Source: RGIG4140 sp045638265 (lineage in GTDB: Bacteria; Pseudomonadota; Alphaproteobacteria; CAAHEQ01; UBA3637). Taken from it: a DNA stretch of 64,000 nt. The notes below the pieces were generated by a model. That model made no database searches. It saw nothing but the letters and a program-made list of their open reading frames with translations, and had not been told where the DNA came from. This document shows, piece after piece, positions 45,099 through 52,640 of the stretch. Location of the stretch: NCBI GenBank assembly GCA_045638265.1, contig JAZUBA010000077.1:76131-140130 (forward strand), given 5' to 3'. Made by a program: the position numbers and the translations under genes. The number at the start of each line of letters is the position of its first letter. The stretch's first letter is position 1.

Positions 45099-46006
45099 TG
45101 CGAAAAATATCAGTTGCGATTGTCGGATGGGGTAATGTCGGACGTGCTTGTAAACGGGCAATTTCAGAATGTTCGGATATGGTGTTGAAAGGGGTTGTTC
45201 GTCGGGCATCATCTTTAAGTTTTAATGATCCGGAATTGGATGAAATAACTGTTGTATCCGATATTCGTGAACTGGGTGATGTTGATGTGGCTCTGTTATG
45301 CATACCTTCTCGTGAGGTGCCTCAACGTATTAAAGAATACCATGCTTTGGGTATTAATACGGTTGATAGTTTTGATGAACATCAGCGAATCGCCTCTTTG
45401 CGTCGTGAATTAGATGTAACGGCAAAAGTCAAAAAAACGGTTTCTATTTTTGCAGCCGGTTGGGATCCGGGTACGGATTCAATGATTCGTGCTTTAATGA
45501 AAGTTGTTTCATTAACCGGATATACAACAACAACTTTCGGCGGTAAAAAAGGCGGTCGGAGTATGGGTCATACTGTACAGGTTAAAAGTATTGCCGGTGT
45601 TAAGGATGCTGTTGCATTGACATTAGAAAACGGTCGGGGTAAACACAAACGCAAAGTTTATGTTGAATTGGAAAAAGGTGCGGATATTGCTGAAATTGAA
45701 AAGGCAATCATTGCTGATGCGTATTTTAAAAATGATGTAACGGAAGTTGTTGCTGTTAAGAGTATTGATAAATATAATACATTACATCATTCCGCTGTTA
45801 TTGAACGGACAGGTATGGAGGTGAATCAATCTTATACGGTTGAAGGAACGAATCCTGAATTTACGGCAAATATTATGGTTTCATCTGTTCGGGCTTGTCG
45901 TCGGGCATATAAAAAAGGTGATTATGGGGTCTTTACATTTATTGAACGTCCGATAATTGACTATTTACCCGGGAATGAAATTGATGTACAATTAGAAGGA
46001 TATTAA
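45098..46006 (+). CDS. ddh: meso-Diaminopimelate dehydrogenase
   Basis: This enzyme makes meso-diaminopimelate directly from tetrahydrodipicolinate with NADPH and ammonia, a one-step route to the precursor of lysine and peptidoglycan. The 302-residue protein begins with the Rossmann motif VAIVGWGNVGRA, and has VDSFDEHQRI, the hallmark AAGWDPGTDSMIRAL and a GGKKGGRSMGHTVQVKSI block followed by GVKDAVALTL, matching the substrate-domain signature of the family. The ATG overlaps the glgA stop (TAATG). The enzyme is uncommon in alphaproteobacteria, so transfer is possible, although codon and base use do not look different by eye. A related amino-acid dehydrogenase cannot be fully excluded. Confidence 0.85.
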   Translation: MRKISVAIVGWGNVGRACKRAISECSDMVLKGVVRRASSLSFNDPELDEITVVSDIRELGDVDVALLCIPSREVPQRIKEYHALGINTVDSFDEHQRIASLRRELDVTAKVKKTVSIFAAGWDPGTDSMIRALMKVVSLTGYTTTTFGGKKGGRSMGHTVQVKSIAGVKDAVALTLENGRGKHKRKVYVELEKGADIAEIEKAIIADAYFKNDVTEVVAVKSIDKYNTLHHSAVIERTGMEVNQSYTVEGTNPEFTANIMVSSVRACRRAYKKGDYGVFTFIERPIIDYLPGNEIDVQLEGY

Positions 46007-46022
46007 GGTATAAATCTTCTTT

Positions 46023-46059
46023 AAAACGCATGAGTAATTGTTTACTTGTGCGTTTTTTT
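46023..46059 (+). terminator. Terminator of glgA-ddh
   Basis: AAAACGCA-TG-AGTAA, loop, TTACT-TG-TGCGTTTT followed by T-run, 17 bases after the ddh stop. Confidence 0.85.
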
Positions 46060-46096
46060 GTTGAAATATGAAAAAAAGATAGCATTTTTTGATTAT

Positions 46097-46127
46097 TTTT
46101 GTTATATATAAAAAAATGATAACAAAA
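46097..46127 (+). promoter_or_regulatory. Inverted repeat in the obgE leader
   Basis: TTTTGTTAT and ATAACAAAA separated by 13 bases, ending 5 bases before the ribosome site AAAGGAAAA of obgE. It may be an operator or a leader hairpin that could affect ribosome access. Confidence 0.4.
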
Positions 46128-46141
46128 TAAAGGAAAAAGAT

Positions 46142-47134
46142 ATGAAATTTTTAGATGAAGCTAAAATTTATGTTAAAGCGGGTGATGGCGGAAACGGCGC
46201 CTGTTCTTTTCGGCATGAAAAGTTTTTGGAGTTTGGTGGTCCTGACGGCGGAAACGGCGGAAATGGTGGAGATGTTATTTTTGAAACAGTTGATAATTTA
46301 AATACGTTGATTGATTTTCGTTATCAACAACATTTTAAAGCTCAAAGAGGATGTAATGGTGCAGGACGTAACTGTACAGGTGCTTCGGGTGATGATTTGA
46401 TTATTAAAGTGCCAATCGGTACACAGATTATTGCAAATGATAATGAAACATTGTTGGCTGATATGATGGAAAAAGGTCAACGTTTTATTGTTGCTCGTGG
46501 TGGAAAAGGCGGACGTGGAAATAATTCATATAAATCATCAACTAATCAGGCTCCTTATCAGGCTGATGAAGGAACTCCAGGAGAAGAATGTTGGGTTTGG
46601 TTAAAGTTAAAATTAATTGCTGATGCCGGTTTGGTTGGTATGCCTAATGCCGGAAAATCAACATTTTTAAGTGTTGTTTCTCGGGCAAAACCTAAAATTG
46701 CCGATTATCCGTTTACAACCATTCATCCAAATTTGGGTATGGCTAAAATTGATGACAGAGAAATTTTAATTGCCGATATTCCCGGTTTGATTGAAGGTGC
46801 TTCGGAAGGTGTTGGTTTGGGTACACGTTTCTTAAAACACGTTGAACGATGTAAAGTGTTAATTCATCTTATTGACGGTACGGCAGAAGATGTTGTTGAA
46901 CCGTATAAAATGATACGTGATGAATTGGAAAAATATAGTTCAAAATTAATTGGAAAGCCTGAAATTGTGGCGTTAAATAAAACAGATGCTATTTTGCCTG
47001 ATGAATTAGAGAAAAAATTGAAAAAATTAGAAAAAGTAGTTGGGCATAAAGTTTATCCGATTTCGGGTGTTGCACATCAGGGTATAGAAGATGTTTTACG
47101 ATCAGCTGAAAAATATGTATATGAAGGAGAATAA
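46142..47134 (+). CDS. obgE: GTPase ObgE/CgtA
   Basis: Obg is an essential GTPase acting in 50S ribosome assembly and stress response. The 330-residue protein has the glycine-rich Obg fold at residues 1-155 (KAGDGGNGACSFRHEKF, GPDGGNGGNGGDV) and a G domain with G1 GMPNAGKST (about residue 165), G2 DYPFTTIHPNLGM, G3 DIPGLIEGA and G4 NKTD. No extended C-terminal tail is present, as in many alphaproteobacteria. rpmA and rplU, the usual upstream neighbours, are absent here. rsfS follows after 5 bases, a common pairing of ribosome-associated factors. Confidence 0.97.
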   Translation: MKFLDEAKIYVKAGDGGNGACSFRHEKFLEFGGPDGGNGGNGGDVIFETVDNLNTLIDFRYQQHFKAQRGCNGAGRNCTGASGDDLIIKVPIGTQIIANDNETLLADMMEKGQRFIVARGGKGGRGNNSYKSSTNQAPYQADEGTPGEECWVWLKLKLIADAGLVGMPNAGKSTFLSVVSRAKPKIADYPFTTIHPNLGMAKIDDREILIADIPGLIEGASEGVGLGTRFLKHVERCKVLIHLIDGTAEDVVEPYKMIRDELEKYSSKLIGKPEIVALNKTDAILPDELEKKLKKLEKVVGHKVYPISGVAHQGIEDVLRSAEKYVYEGE

Positions 47135-47139
47135 AAGAA

Positions 47140-47586
47140 ATGGCTATCAAAAAAGAAACAAAAACAGTTAAAAAGACAACAACAAATTCAGAAACAGCTG
47201 GTAAAACCAAAACAGGAACCCGTAAAAAATGTGTTTCTAAAACAAAAGAAACAATTTTAACTACAAGTAAGGATTTAGTAGCTTTTATTGTAAAAAAATT
47301 AGATGAAGGAAAAGCTGATAAGATTGAACAGATTGAAGTTGTTGGTAGAACGACTTTAACAGATTATTTTATTATTGCAACAGGGACATCAAGTCGTCAT
47401 GTGTTTGGGTTGGCTAATAATTTGGCACAAGATATGAAAAAGGCGGGACACCGTGTGCAGGTTGCCGGAGATACGGGGGATGGTAATTGGATTGTTGTTG
47501 ATGCAGGAGATGTTATTGTACACTTATTTACATCAGAAATGAGAGAAATTTATAATATTGAAGGAAATTGGAAAAAATCGGAATAA
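47140..47586 (+). CDS. rsfS: Ribosomal silencing factor RsfS
   Basis: RsfS binds L14 and blocks joining of the subunits under starvation. The domain is at about residues 42-145: KLDEGKADKIEQIEVVGRTTLTDYFIIATGTSSRHV and the end GNWIVVDAGDVIVHLFTSEMREIYNIEGNW, the classic family C-terminus. The first 40 residues are a Lys/Thr-rich extension absent from most homologues and likely disordered, perhaps RNA-binding. There is AAGGAG 11 bases before the ATG, inside the end of obgE. A strong terminator follows. Confidence 0.94.
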   Translation: MAIKKETKTVKKTTTNSETAGKTKTGTRKKCVSKTKETILTTSKDLVAFIVKKLDEGKADKIEQIEVVGRTTLTDYFIIATGTSSRHVFGLANNLAQDMKKAGHRVQVAGDTGDGNWIVVDAGDVIVHLFTSEMREIYNIEGNWKKSE

Positions 47587-47606
47587 ATAGATTCGCTTTA
47601 ATAGCC

Positions 47607-47642
47607 AAAAGCCTTTTCGTTATTACGGAAAGGCTTTTTTTT
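47607..47642 (+). terminator. Terminator of obgE-rsfS
   Basis: AAAAGCCTTTTCG, loop, CGGAAAGGCTTTT and T-run. Confidence 0.9.
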
Positions 47643-47710
47643 ATAATCATTTTCTATGTGCATAAACTTGTGTTTGCAAGAAATGATTTTATAATAAAAA
47701 TGATTTTTAG

Positions 47711-49130
47711 AAGGAGGCAAAAAAAAATATTACGAATAAAAAGAATGAAGCACAAAAATAATCAGTTATTGTGTTTTAAATGATTCTCAGGAAGACAAGT
47801 CTTTAAAAGATAAAAGAGGTGGATGTCATTCTTGTAATGAATTAAAAGGCCTTAATGTTGGTCTGAACGGTCAATGTGCTGAAATTTATCCTAAACGGGT
47901 TAAAAAGGTGATTGGAAAGCGGTTGGTAATAATTATTGTACATTATGTGGAGTTGCCGGAACAATAGGAAAACAAACCGTTATTTCCTGATAATGATGAT
48001 GGTACCTGTTTTAGTTGTGATGTTTCTTCTCTTGTTTATCAAACAGATGTTGTAGAACAATACCGTTGTGAGAATGTTTGTGATAATAGAGAAACAGTTA
48101 AACAAAATATAACCAGTGGTGATTTACGGTGTTTTATAAAATGTCCTGCTGATAAACCATTACGATATGCTGTTGGAAATAGTTGTGCAGCGTGTGATTA
48201 TGAAGGTCAGGTTCATGTGGGTTTTTTAAATGGAAAATCTTGTTCAACACTATGCCCGAATCGTGAAGTTGTCGGCAATTATTGTGTTGTGAAATCATGT
48301 CCGTCTGACAGACCGTTGCGAGGTGTAGATGGAAAATGTTATGCTTGTGGATATGAAGGGCAGGTATCGGTTTCTTCATTGGTGCCATTGGCTACAATGA
48401 CAGGTGGTGATGAAACTGTTGATTTATGTAGCAGTTTGTGTCCAGAAAGAGAGGTTGTAATGGTTTTTGTGTGTTAAAAGACTGTCCTTCTACTAAACCG
48501 CTAAAAGGAAAAGACAATATATGTTATGATTGTAATACTACAGCATTAATTGATGTTACAGGAGTGGAAGATAATTGTGATACTTGCGCATCGGATGGGC
48601 GAGTCGTGGAAACAATTGCTGGTATAAAATATTGTACAATTCCTTGTGGATATGATCAATTCAGAGATGCGACAAAGAAATGTGTTGATTGTTTGGATTC
48701 GGGTAATTATTCTACAAAAGCGACAAAGATAGAATGTGATAAATGTTCTGAACGGGAATATGGATTTAGTGAAAACGATAAATGTATGGTGCAATGTGAT
48801 ACAATGGGAACATACACAGAAGGAAAACCATTGGCTAATGCGGATGGTATTTGTTTTGCTTGTGATTATAATGGTGGTATTACAATGGGTACATGGGGGA
48901 ATGTCAATCGTTGCACTGAGATATGTCCTAACAGAAAACTAAATGGAAATAGTTGTGTTCGTGATGCTTGTTCACCTGATAAACAATTGTTAGGAACGGA
49001 TGGCAACTGTTATCCATGTAATATTACAACACCAATTACAACTACAAAAGAAAGTTGTTTAAAGTGTTTGAACAGAGAATATACTAACGGCGTTTGTGGA
49101 TATCTTGCTTATCAAGAAGTGCAAAAATAA
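47711..49130 (+). pseudogene. Decayed cysteine-rich prepilin-like gene
   Basis: A ribosome site (AAGGAGG, 47711-47717) is followed not by ATG but by ATT, reading TNKKNEAQK, similar to the leader of gene B, then a stop. No hydrophobic prepilin helix follows. Cysteine-rich units then appear in successive frames: about 47750-47900 (SYCVLNDSQEDKSL, CHSCNEL), about 47930-47980 (NNYCTLCGVAG, ending at TGA), 47975-48476 (CFSCDV ... CPEREVV) and 48455-49130 (NGFCVLKDCPSTKPL ... GVCGYLAYQEVQK). At least three frameshifts and the loss of the N-terminus make a functional product unlikely. The units (CPSDxPLxGxxGxCxxC) differ from those in genes A, B and C, so it derives from a fourth family member. Confidence 0.85.
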
Positions 49131-49241
49131 AAAAAATGAAATAAAAGCTTGCAAAATAGTTTGTTTTTGTGTAATGTATATGTGTCTGCATATTGTTTTC
49201 ATTTTTCTAATAAAAAAAATAGAAAAGGTTTAAAAAAGTTC

Positions 49242-49270
49242 TTGACAAGTCGTAAAAAAAAATGTAAGAT
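49242..49270 (+). promoter_or_regulatory. Promoter of tRNA-Trp and the secE-nusG region
   Basis: TTGACA, 17 bases, TAAGAT, about 55 bases before the tRNA. A consensus -35 with ideal spacing. Confidence 0.75.
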
Positions 49271-49325
49271 GATTTGACCTTTTTTAGAGGAATGTTACCA
49301 TTGTATGGTATGATACGGATAATTT

Positions 49326-49401
49326 AGGGGTGTAGCTCAACTGGTAGAGCGTCGGTCTCCAAAACCGAAGGTCGCGGGTTCGATCCCTGCCGCCCCTGCC
49401 A
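49326..49401 (+). tRNA. tRNA-Trp (anticodon CCA)
   Basis: A 76-base cloverleaf with acceptor stem AGGGGTG/CGCCCCT, discriminator G, encoded CCA end, D arm GTAGCTCAACTGGTAGAGC, anticodon loop CTCCAAA with CCA at 49359-49361, and T arm GTTCGATCC. It lies directly before secE, a common bacterial arrangement, and probably shares a primary transcript with it. Confidence 0.97.
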
Positions 49402-49420
49402 ATTTAAGTTAGAGGAAAAA

Positions 49421-49609
49421 ATGAAAACATCACCGGCATTATTTGTTCGTCAAGTTAAACAAGAGTTTTCTAAAATTACATGGCCGACTCGTTCAATGGC
49501 AATGCAGGGAACGATTATGGTTGTTATTATCAGTGTTTTGTTGGCGACATTTTTGTTTTTGATTAATATGATTTTTGCCGGCATTATTAAGGTTGTTTTG
49601 GGAGGTTAG
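49421..49609 (+). CDS. secE: Preprotein translocase subunit SecE
   Basis: SecE clamps SecY in the translocon. The 62-residue protein has the conserved cytoplasmic amphipathic part (FVRQVKQEFSKITWPTRSMAM) and one membrane helix (IMVVIISVLLATFLFLINMIF), the minimal single-span form usual outside the enterobacteria. TTAGAGG precedes the ATG. nusG starts 4 bases after its stop. Its position between tRNA-Trp and nusG confirms the call. Confidence 0.96.
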   Translation: MKTSPALFVRQVKQEFSKITWPTRSMAMQGTIMVVIISVLLATFLFLINMIFAGIIKVVLGG

Positions 49610-49613
49610 TTTT

Positions 49614-50141
49614 ATGGCTGCTCGTTGGTATATTGTTCATACATATTCGGGTTTTGAAAATAAAATCGCAGCATTTGTTAAAGAACAGGCAGAAAAAAAA
49701 GAAATGGCTCATTTGGTTGAAGATGTGTTGGTTCCGACAGAGAATGTTGTTTCTGTGCGTAATGGGTCAAAAGTTGAAACGACTCGGAAATTTTTTCCGG
49801 GTTATGTTCTTGTAAAAATGGAAATGACTCCTGAAACGTGGCATTTGGTGTCTAGTACTCCAAAGGTTACGGGTTTCTTGGGTGGTAAAAAACCAGTGCC
49901 GATGACACAAGCTGAGGCTGATAGAATTTTGCATCAGGTACAAGAGGGTATTGAAAAACCAAAAACGGCGGTTGTTTATGAGGTTGGTGAACAAATTGTT
50001 GTTTGTGAAGGTCCTTTTGCATCATTTGCAGGTGTGGTTGAAGATGTTGATGCTGAAAAAGAACGTTTGAAAGTTTCTGTATCTATCTTTGGACGTCAAA
50101 CACCATTAGAATTAAACTTTGCACAAGTTAAAAAGGCTTAA
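49614..50141 (+). CDS. nusG: Transcription antitermination factor NusG
   Basis: NusG binds RNA polymerase, raises processivity and links it to Rho or the ribosome. The 175-residue protein has the NGN domain (MAARWYIVHTYSGFENKIA, FFPGYVLVKMEM, TPKVTGFLGG) and a C-terminal KOW domain (VCEGPFASFAGVVEDVDAEK). I start at ATG 49614 with GGAGG upstream. An earlier in-frame ATG at 49575 lies inside secE. Standard length and context. Confidence 0.97.
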   Translation: MAARWYIVHTYSGFENKIAAFVKEQAEKKEMAHLVEDVLVPTENVVSVRNGSKVETTRKFFPGYVLVKMEMTPETWHLVSSTPKVTGFLGGKKPVPMTQAEADRILHQVQEGIEKPKTAVVYEVGEQIVVCEGPFASFAGVVEDVDAEKERLKVSVSIFGRQTPLELNFAQVKKA

Positions 50142-50202
50142 AGGGAAATATAAACAATCCGTATTTCCTTTTGTGTGGTAGATAAGCCATTATCAGACCA
50201 CA
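50142..50202 (+). promoter_or_regulatory. nusG-rplK spacer hairpins, possible L1 binding site
   Basis: Two predicted stems: AAAGGGAAATA with TATTTCCTTT, and TGTGGT-GATAA with TTATC-ACCACA, the latter with small internal loops. In other bacteria ribosomal protein L1 binds the leader of rplK to repress rplK-rplA; the position fits, but the match to the L1 motif was not verified. Confidence 0.4.
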
Positions 50203-50243
50203 AACTTCAAAATCTAGGATTGAAACATTTATGAGGTTAAAAA

Positions 50244-50672
50244 ATGGCAAAAAAAGTAATTGGCTTTATTAAACTTCAAATTGAAGCTGGTAAAGCAAAT
50301 CCATCACCACCAGTAGGTCCTGCTTTGGGTCAACGTGGTTTGAATATTATGGAATTTTGTAAAGCATTTAATGCTAAAACACAAAAAATGGAACCGGGTA
50401 CGCCTATTCCTGTAATTATTACAGCTTATGCAGACCGTACATTCTCTTTTGTTACAAAATTACCTCCGGTTAGTTATTTGATTAAAAAAGCTGCTAACGT
50501 TAAAAGCGCTTCTAAAGAACCGGGTCGTAAAAAAGTTGCTAAAATTACAAAAGAACAAGTAAAAGCAATTGCTACGGAAAAAATGCCTGACTTGAACTGT
50601 CATACAGTTGAAGCAGCTATGGAAATGGTTGCTGGACAGGCTCGTTCAATGGGTATTGATGTGGTGGAGTAA
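50244..50672 (+). CDS. rplK: 50S ribosomal protein L11
   Basis: L11 forms the base of the GTPase-associated stalk on 23S rRNA. The 142-residue protein shows GFIKLQIEAGKANPSPPVGPALGQRG (N-terminal, with the proline loop that contacts the rRNA), PVIITAYADRTFSFV and the late helix block TVEAAMEMVAGQARSMGI. It follows nusG after a 102-base spacer with hairpins and precedes rplA by 4 bases. ATG 50244 is preceded by a weak GAGG-type site. Confidence 0.98.
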   Translation: MAKKVIGFIKLQIEAGKANPSPPVGPALGQRGLNIMEFCKAFNAKTQKMEPGTPIPVIITAYADRTFSFVTKLPPVSYLIKKAANVKSASKEPGRKKVAKITKEQVKAIATEKMPDLNCHTVEAAMEMVAGQARSMGIDVVE

Positions 50673-50676
50673 GAAT

Positions 50677-51366
50677 ATGAAATACGGTAAAAGATTGAAA
50701 AAAGCTTACGAAACTGTTGATACGACAAAAGTCTATGACATTGAAGAAGCTGTAAAAGTTATCAAAGAAAACGCAAAAGCCAAATTTGATGAAACAGTTG
50801 ATATTGCTGTTGCATTAGGTGTTGACCCACGTCAATCAGATCAAATGGTACGTGGTGCTGTTTCATTGCCGGCCGGTACAGGGAAAACATTGACAGTTGC
50901 TGTTTTTGCAAAAGGTCCAAAAGCTGAAGAAGCAAAAAAAGCAGGTGCTGACATTGTTGGTGATGAAGATTTGATGAATGATATTATGGCTGGTAAAATT
51001 AATTTCCAACGTTTGATTGCAACTCCGGATATGATGGGTGTTGTCGGACGTTTAGGTAAAATTTTGGGTCCGAAAGGATTAATGCCAAACCCAAAACTCG
51101 GTACTGTTACAATGGATGTAACTGAAGCTGTTAAAGCAGCTAAAGCCGGTCAAGTTCAATTCCGTGTTGATTCAGCTGGTATTGTTCATGCCGGTATCGG
51201 TAAAGTCAGTTTTGATGATGACAAAATTAAAGAAAACGCAAAAGCATTTGTTAAAGCTTTGGCTGCTTTAAAACCGGCATCATCAAAAGGTGTTTACTTG
51301 AAACAAGTTGCAATCAGTACAACACAAGGTATTGGTGTTAAAGTCAGCGTATCAAGCGTTGCATAA
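50677..51366 (+). CDS. rplA: 50S ribosomal protein L1
   Basis: L1 builds the L1 stalk and represses its own operon. The 229-residue protein has FDETVDIAVALGVDPRQSDQMVRG, LPAGTGKTLTVAVFAKG and the signature VGRLGKILGPKGLMPNPKLGTV. I start at ATG 50677, with GTGGAG upstream and 4 bases after the rplK stop; an in-frame ATG at 50608 is inside rplK. Standard length. Confidence 0.98.
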   Translation: MKYGKRLKKAYETVDTTKVYDIEEAVKVIKENAKAKFDETVDIAVALGVDPRQSDQMVRGAVSLPAGTGKTLTVAVFAKGPKAEEAKKAGADIVGDEDLMNDIMAGKINFQRLIATPDMMGVVGRLGKILGPKGLMPNPKLGTVTMDVTEAVKAAKAGQVQFRVDSAGIVHAGIGKVSFDDDKIKENAKAFVKALAALKPASSKGVYLKQVAISTTQGIGVKVSVSSVA

Positions 51367-51378
51367 TAAGAATTTTTT

Positions 51379-51590
51379 GCCCCTGCCTTTGGTAGGGGCA
51401 GATGCCTGTCCGAGACTGTTGGTGCTTATCACAGGGTAAGAGTTAAGGGAAAGCATTCCGCCGACACAGACAGAAAACAAATCGGTTATCCATAAGGAAA
51501 AAGAGGATGTTTCTGGACAGGAAAGAGTGAAGTGCCTAAGGGCGCTTTAAGTGAAAACCAGAGAAAATGGAAAACCATTTTCATACTAGC
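51379..51590 (+). ncRNA. L10 leader (r-protein autoregulatory element) before rplJ
   Basis: The rplA-rplJ gap of 236 bases is highly structured. It opens with GCCCCTGCC/GGTAGGGGC, followed by CTGTCCGAGACTGTTGGTG and, about 50 bases later, GCCGACACAGACAG, which pair in the long arm typical of the L10 leader family; a GGACAGG...CCTAAGGGCGC part follows. L10(L12)4 binding to such a leader represses rplJL translation. Secondary structure was judged by eye. Confidence 0.75.
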
Positions 51591-51602
51591 GGAGACAAAA
51601 TC

Positions 51603-52091
51603 GTGAAACGTGAAGAAAAACAACAAGTTATTTCTGAAATGAAAGACGTTTTTAATAATTCTGCATTAGTTGTTGTTGCCTTAAACAAAGGTATTTCAAT
51701 GACAGAAACAACAGAATTACGTCGTAACGTTCGTAATGACGGAGCTAACTATCGTGTCGTTAAAAACCGTTTGGCAAAATTGGCTCTTGCCGGAACACCT
51801 TGCGAAGCTATGGCTGACTTATTGGTCGGTCCGACTGCTTTAGCATATTCAGAAGATGAAATTTCTGCTGCTAAAGCTGTTTGTAAATTAGCAAAAGCAA
51901 GCGATAAGTATGAAATTGCCGGTGGTATTATGAACGGTAAATTAATTGATGTTAAAACTGTTCAATCTATCGCTGAATTGCCGTCATTAGATGAATTGCG
52001 CGGTAAACTTATCGGCTTGTTGCAAGCTCCCGGTGGTCAATTGGCTCGGGTTGCAAAAGCTTATTCTGAAAAAGAACAAGCTGCGGCATAA
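51603..52091 (+). CDS. rplJ: 50S ribosomal protein L10
   Basis: L10 anchors L7/L12 dimers to the ribosome. The 162-residue protein starts MKREEKQQVISEMKDVF and contains NYRVVKNRLAKLAL and GPTALAYSED; the C-terminal helix (about 135-162, GQLARVAKAYSEKEQ) binds L7/L12. The start is GTG 51603, 8 bases after GCGGAG. An in-frame ATG at 51567 would add residues from the structured leader and is unlikely. A non-ATG start fits a gene under translational repression. Confidence 0.96.
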   Translation: MKREEKQQVISEMKDVFNNSALVVVALNKGISMTETTELRRNVRNDGANYRVVKNRLAKLALAGTPCEAMADLLVGPTALAYSEDEISAAKAVCKLAKASDKYEIAGGIMNGKLIDVKTVQSIAELPSLDELRGKLIGLLQAPGGQLARVAKAYSEKEQAAA

Positions 52092-52151
52092 TTTTGCATT
52101 AACTTATTAAGCGAAAGCTTAACTTATAAAAAAATATTTATGGAGAATAAA

Positions 52152-52514
52152 ATGACTGATTTAAATAAAATCGTAGACGAATTATCAGCTTTGACAATTA
52201 TGGAAGCTGCTGAATTAGCTAAAATGTTAGAAGAAAAATGGGGCGTCTCTGCTGCTGCTCCTGTTGCTGTTGCTGCTGCTGGCGCTGCTGCTGTTGAAGA
52301 AAAAACAGAATTTGACGTTATCTTAGTTGATGGCGGTGCAAACAAAATTAACGCCATTAAAGAAGTACGTACAATCACAGGTTTAGGCTTGAAAGAAGCT
52401 AAAGACTTAGTTGAAGGTGCTCCGAAAGAATTGAAAAAAGGCGTCAGCAAAGAAGAAGCTGAAAAAATCAAAAAACAACTCGAAGCCGCTGGTGCTAAAG
52501 TTGAATTGAAATAA
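52152..52514 (+). CDS. rplL: 50S ribosomal protein L7/L12
   Basis: L7/L12 forms the flexible stalk that recruits translation factors. The 120-residue protein has the N-terminal dimerisation region (LNKIVDELSALTIMEAAELAKMLEEKWGV), the Ala-rich hinge (AAAPVAVAAAG-like) and the C-terminal domain KTEFDVILVDGG ... KINAIKEVRTITGLGLKEAKDLVE. I use ATG 52152, 6 bases after GGAG; the upstream ATG at 52140 contains that ribosome site. Confidence 0.98.
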   Translation: MTDLNKIVDELSALTIMEAAELAKMLEEKWGVSAAAPVAVAAAGAAAVEEKTEFDVILVDGGANKINAIKEVRTITGLGLKEAKDLVEGAPKELKKGVSKEEAEKIKKQLEAAGAKVELK

Positions 52515-52537
52515 TTTTATTTCAAAACATGTCAATC

Positions 52538-52611
52538 GGGTCGCATCAATTTGATTGAAATTGGTGTCGACCCTATTGAAGTCAATAAAGGTTCCGATTC
52601 CTTTTAATCGG
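52538..52611 (+). other. rplL-rpoB spacer hairpins
   Basis: GGGTCG-ATCAATTT pairs with AAATTGGTG-CGACCC (52538-52573), and CCGATT pairs with AATCGG (about 52594-52611). In many bacteria the rplL-rpoB spacer carries a partial attenuator and RNase III site that lowers rpoBC expression relative to rplJL. The first stem lacks a strong T-run. Confidence 0.55.
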
Positions 52612-52640
52612 AAAAGTTTTAATTAAAATGGGGAAAATAC

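Noticed and set aside
51379..51399. Strong hairpin after rplA taken as a terminator
   Set aside because: The T-run lies before, not after, the stem on the plus strand, and rplJ depends on the same transcript; it is treated as part of the L10 leader region.
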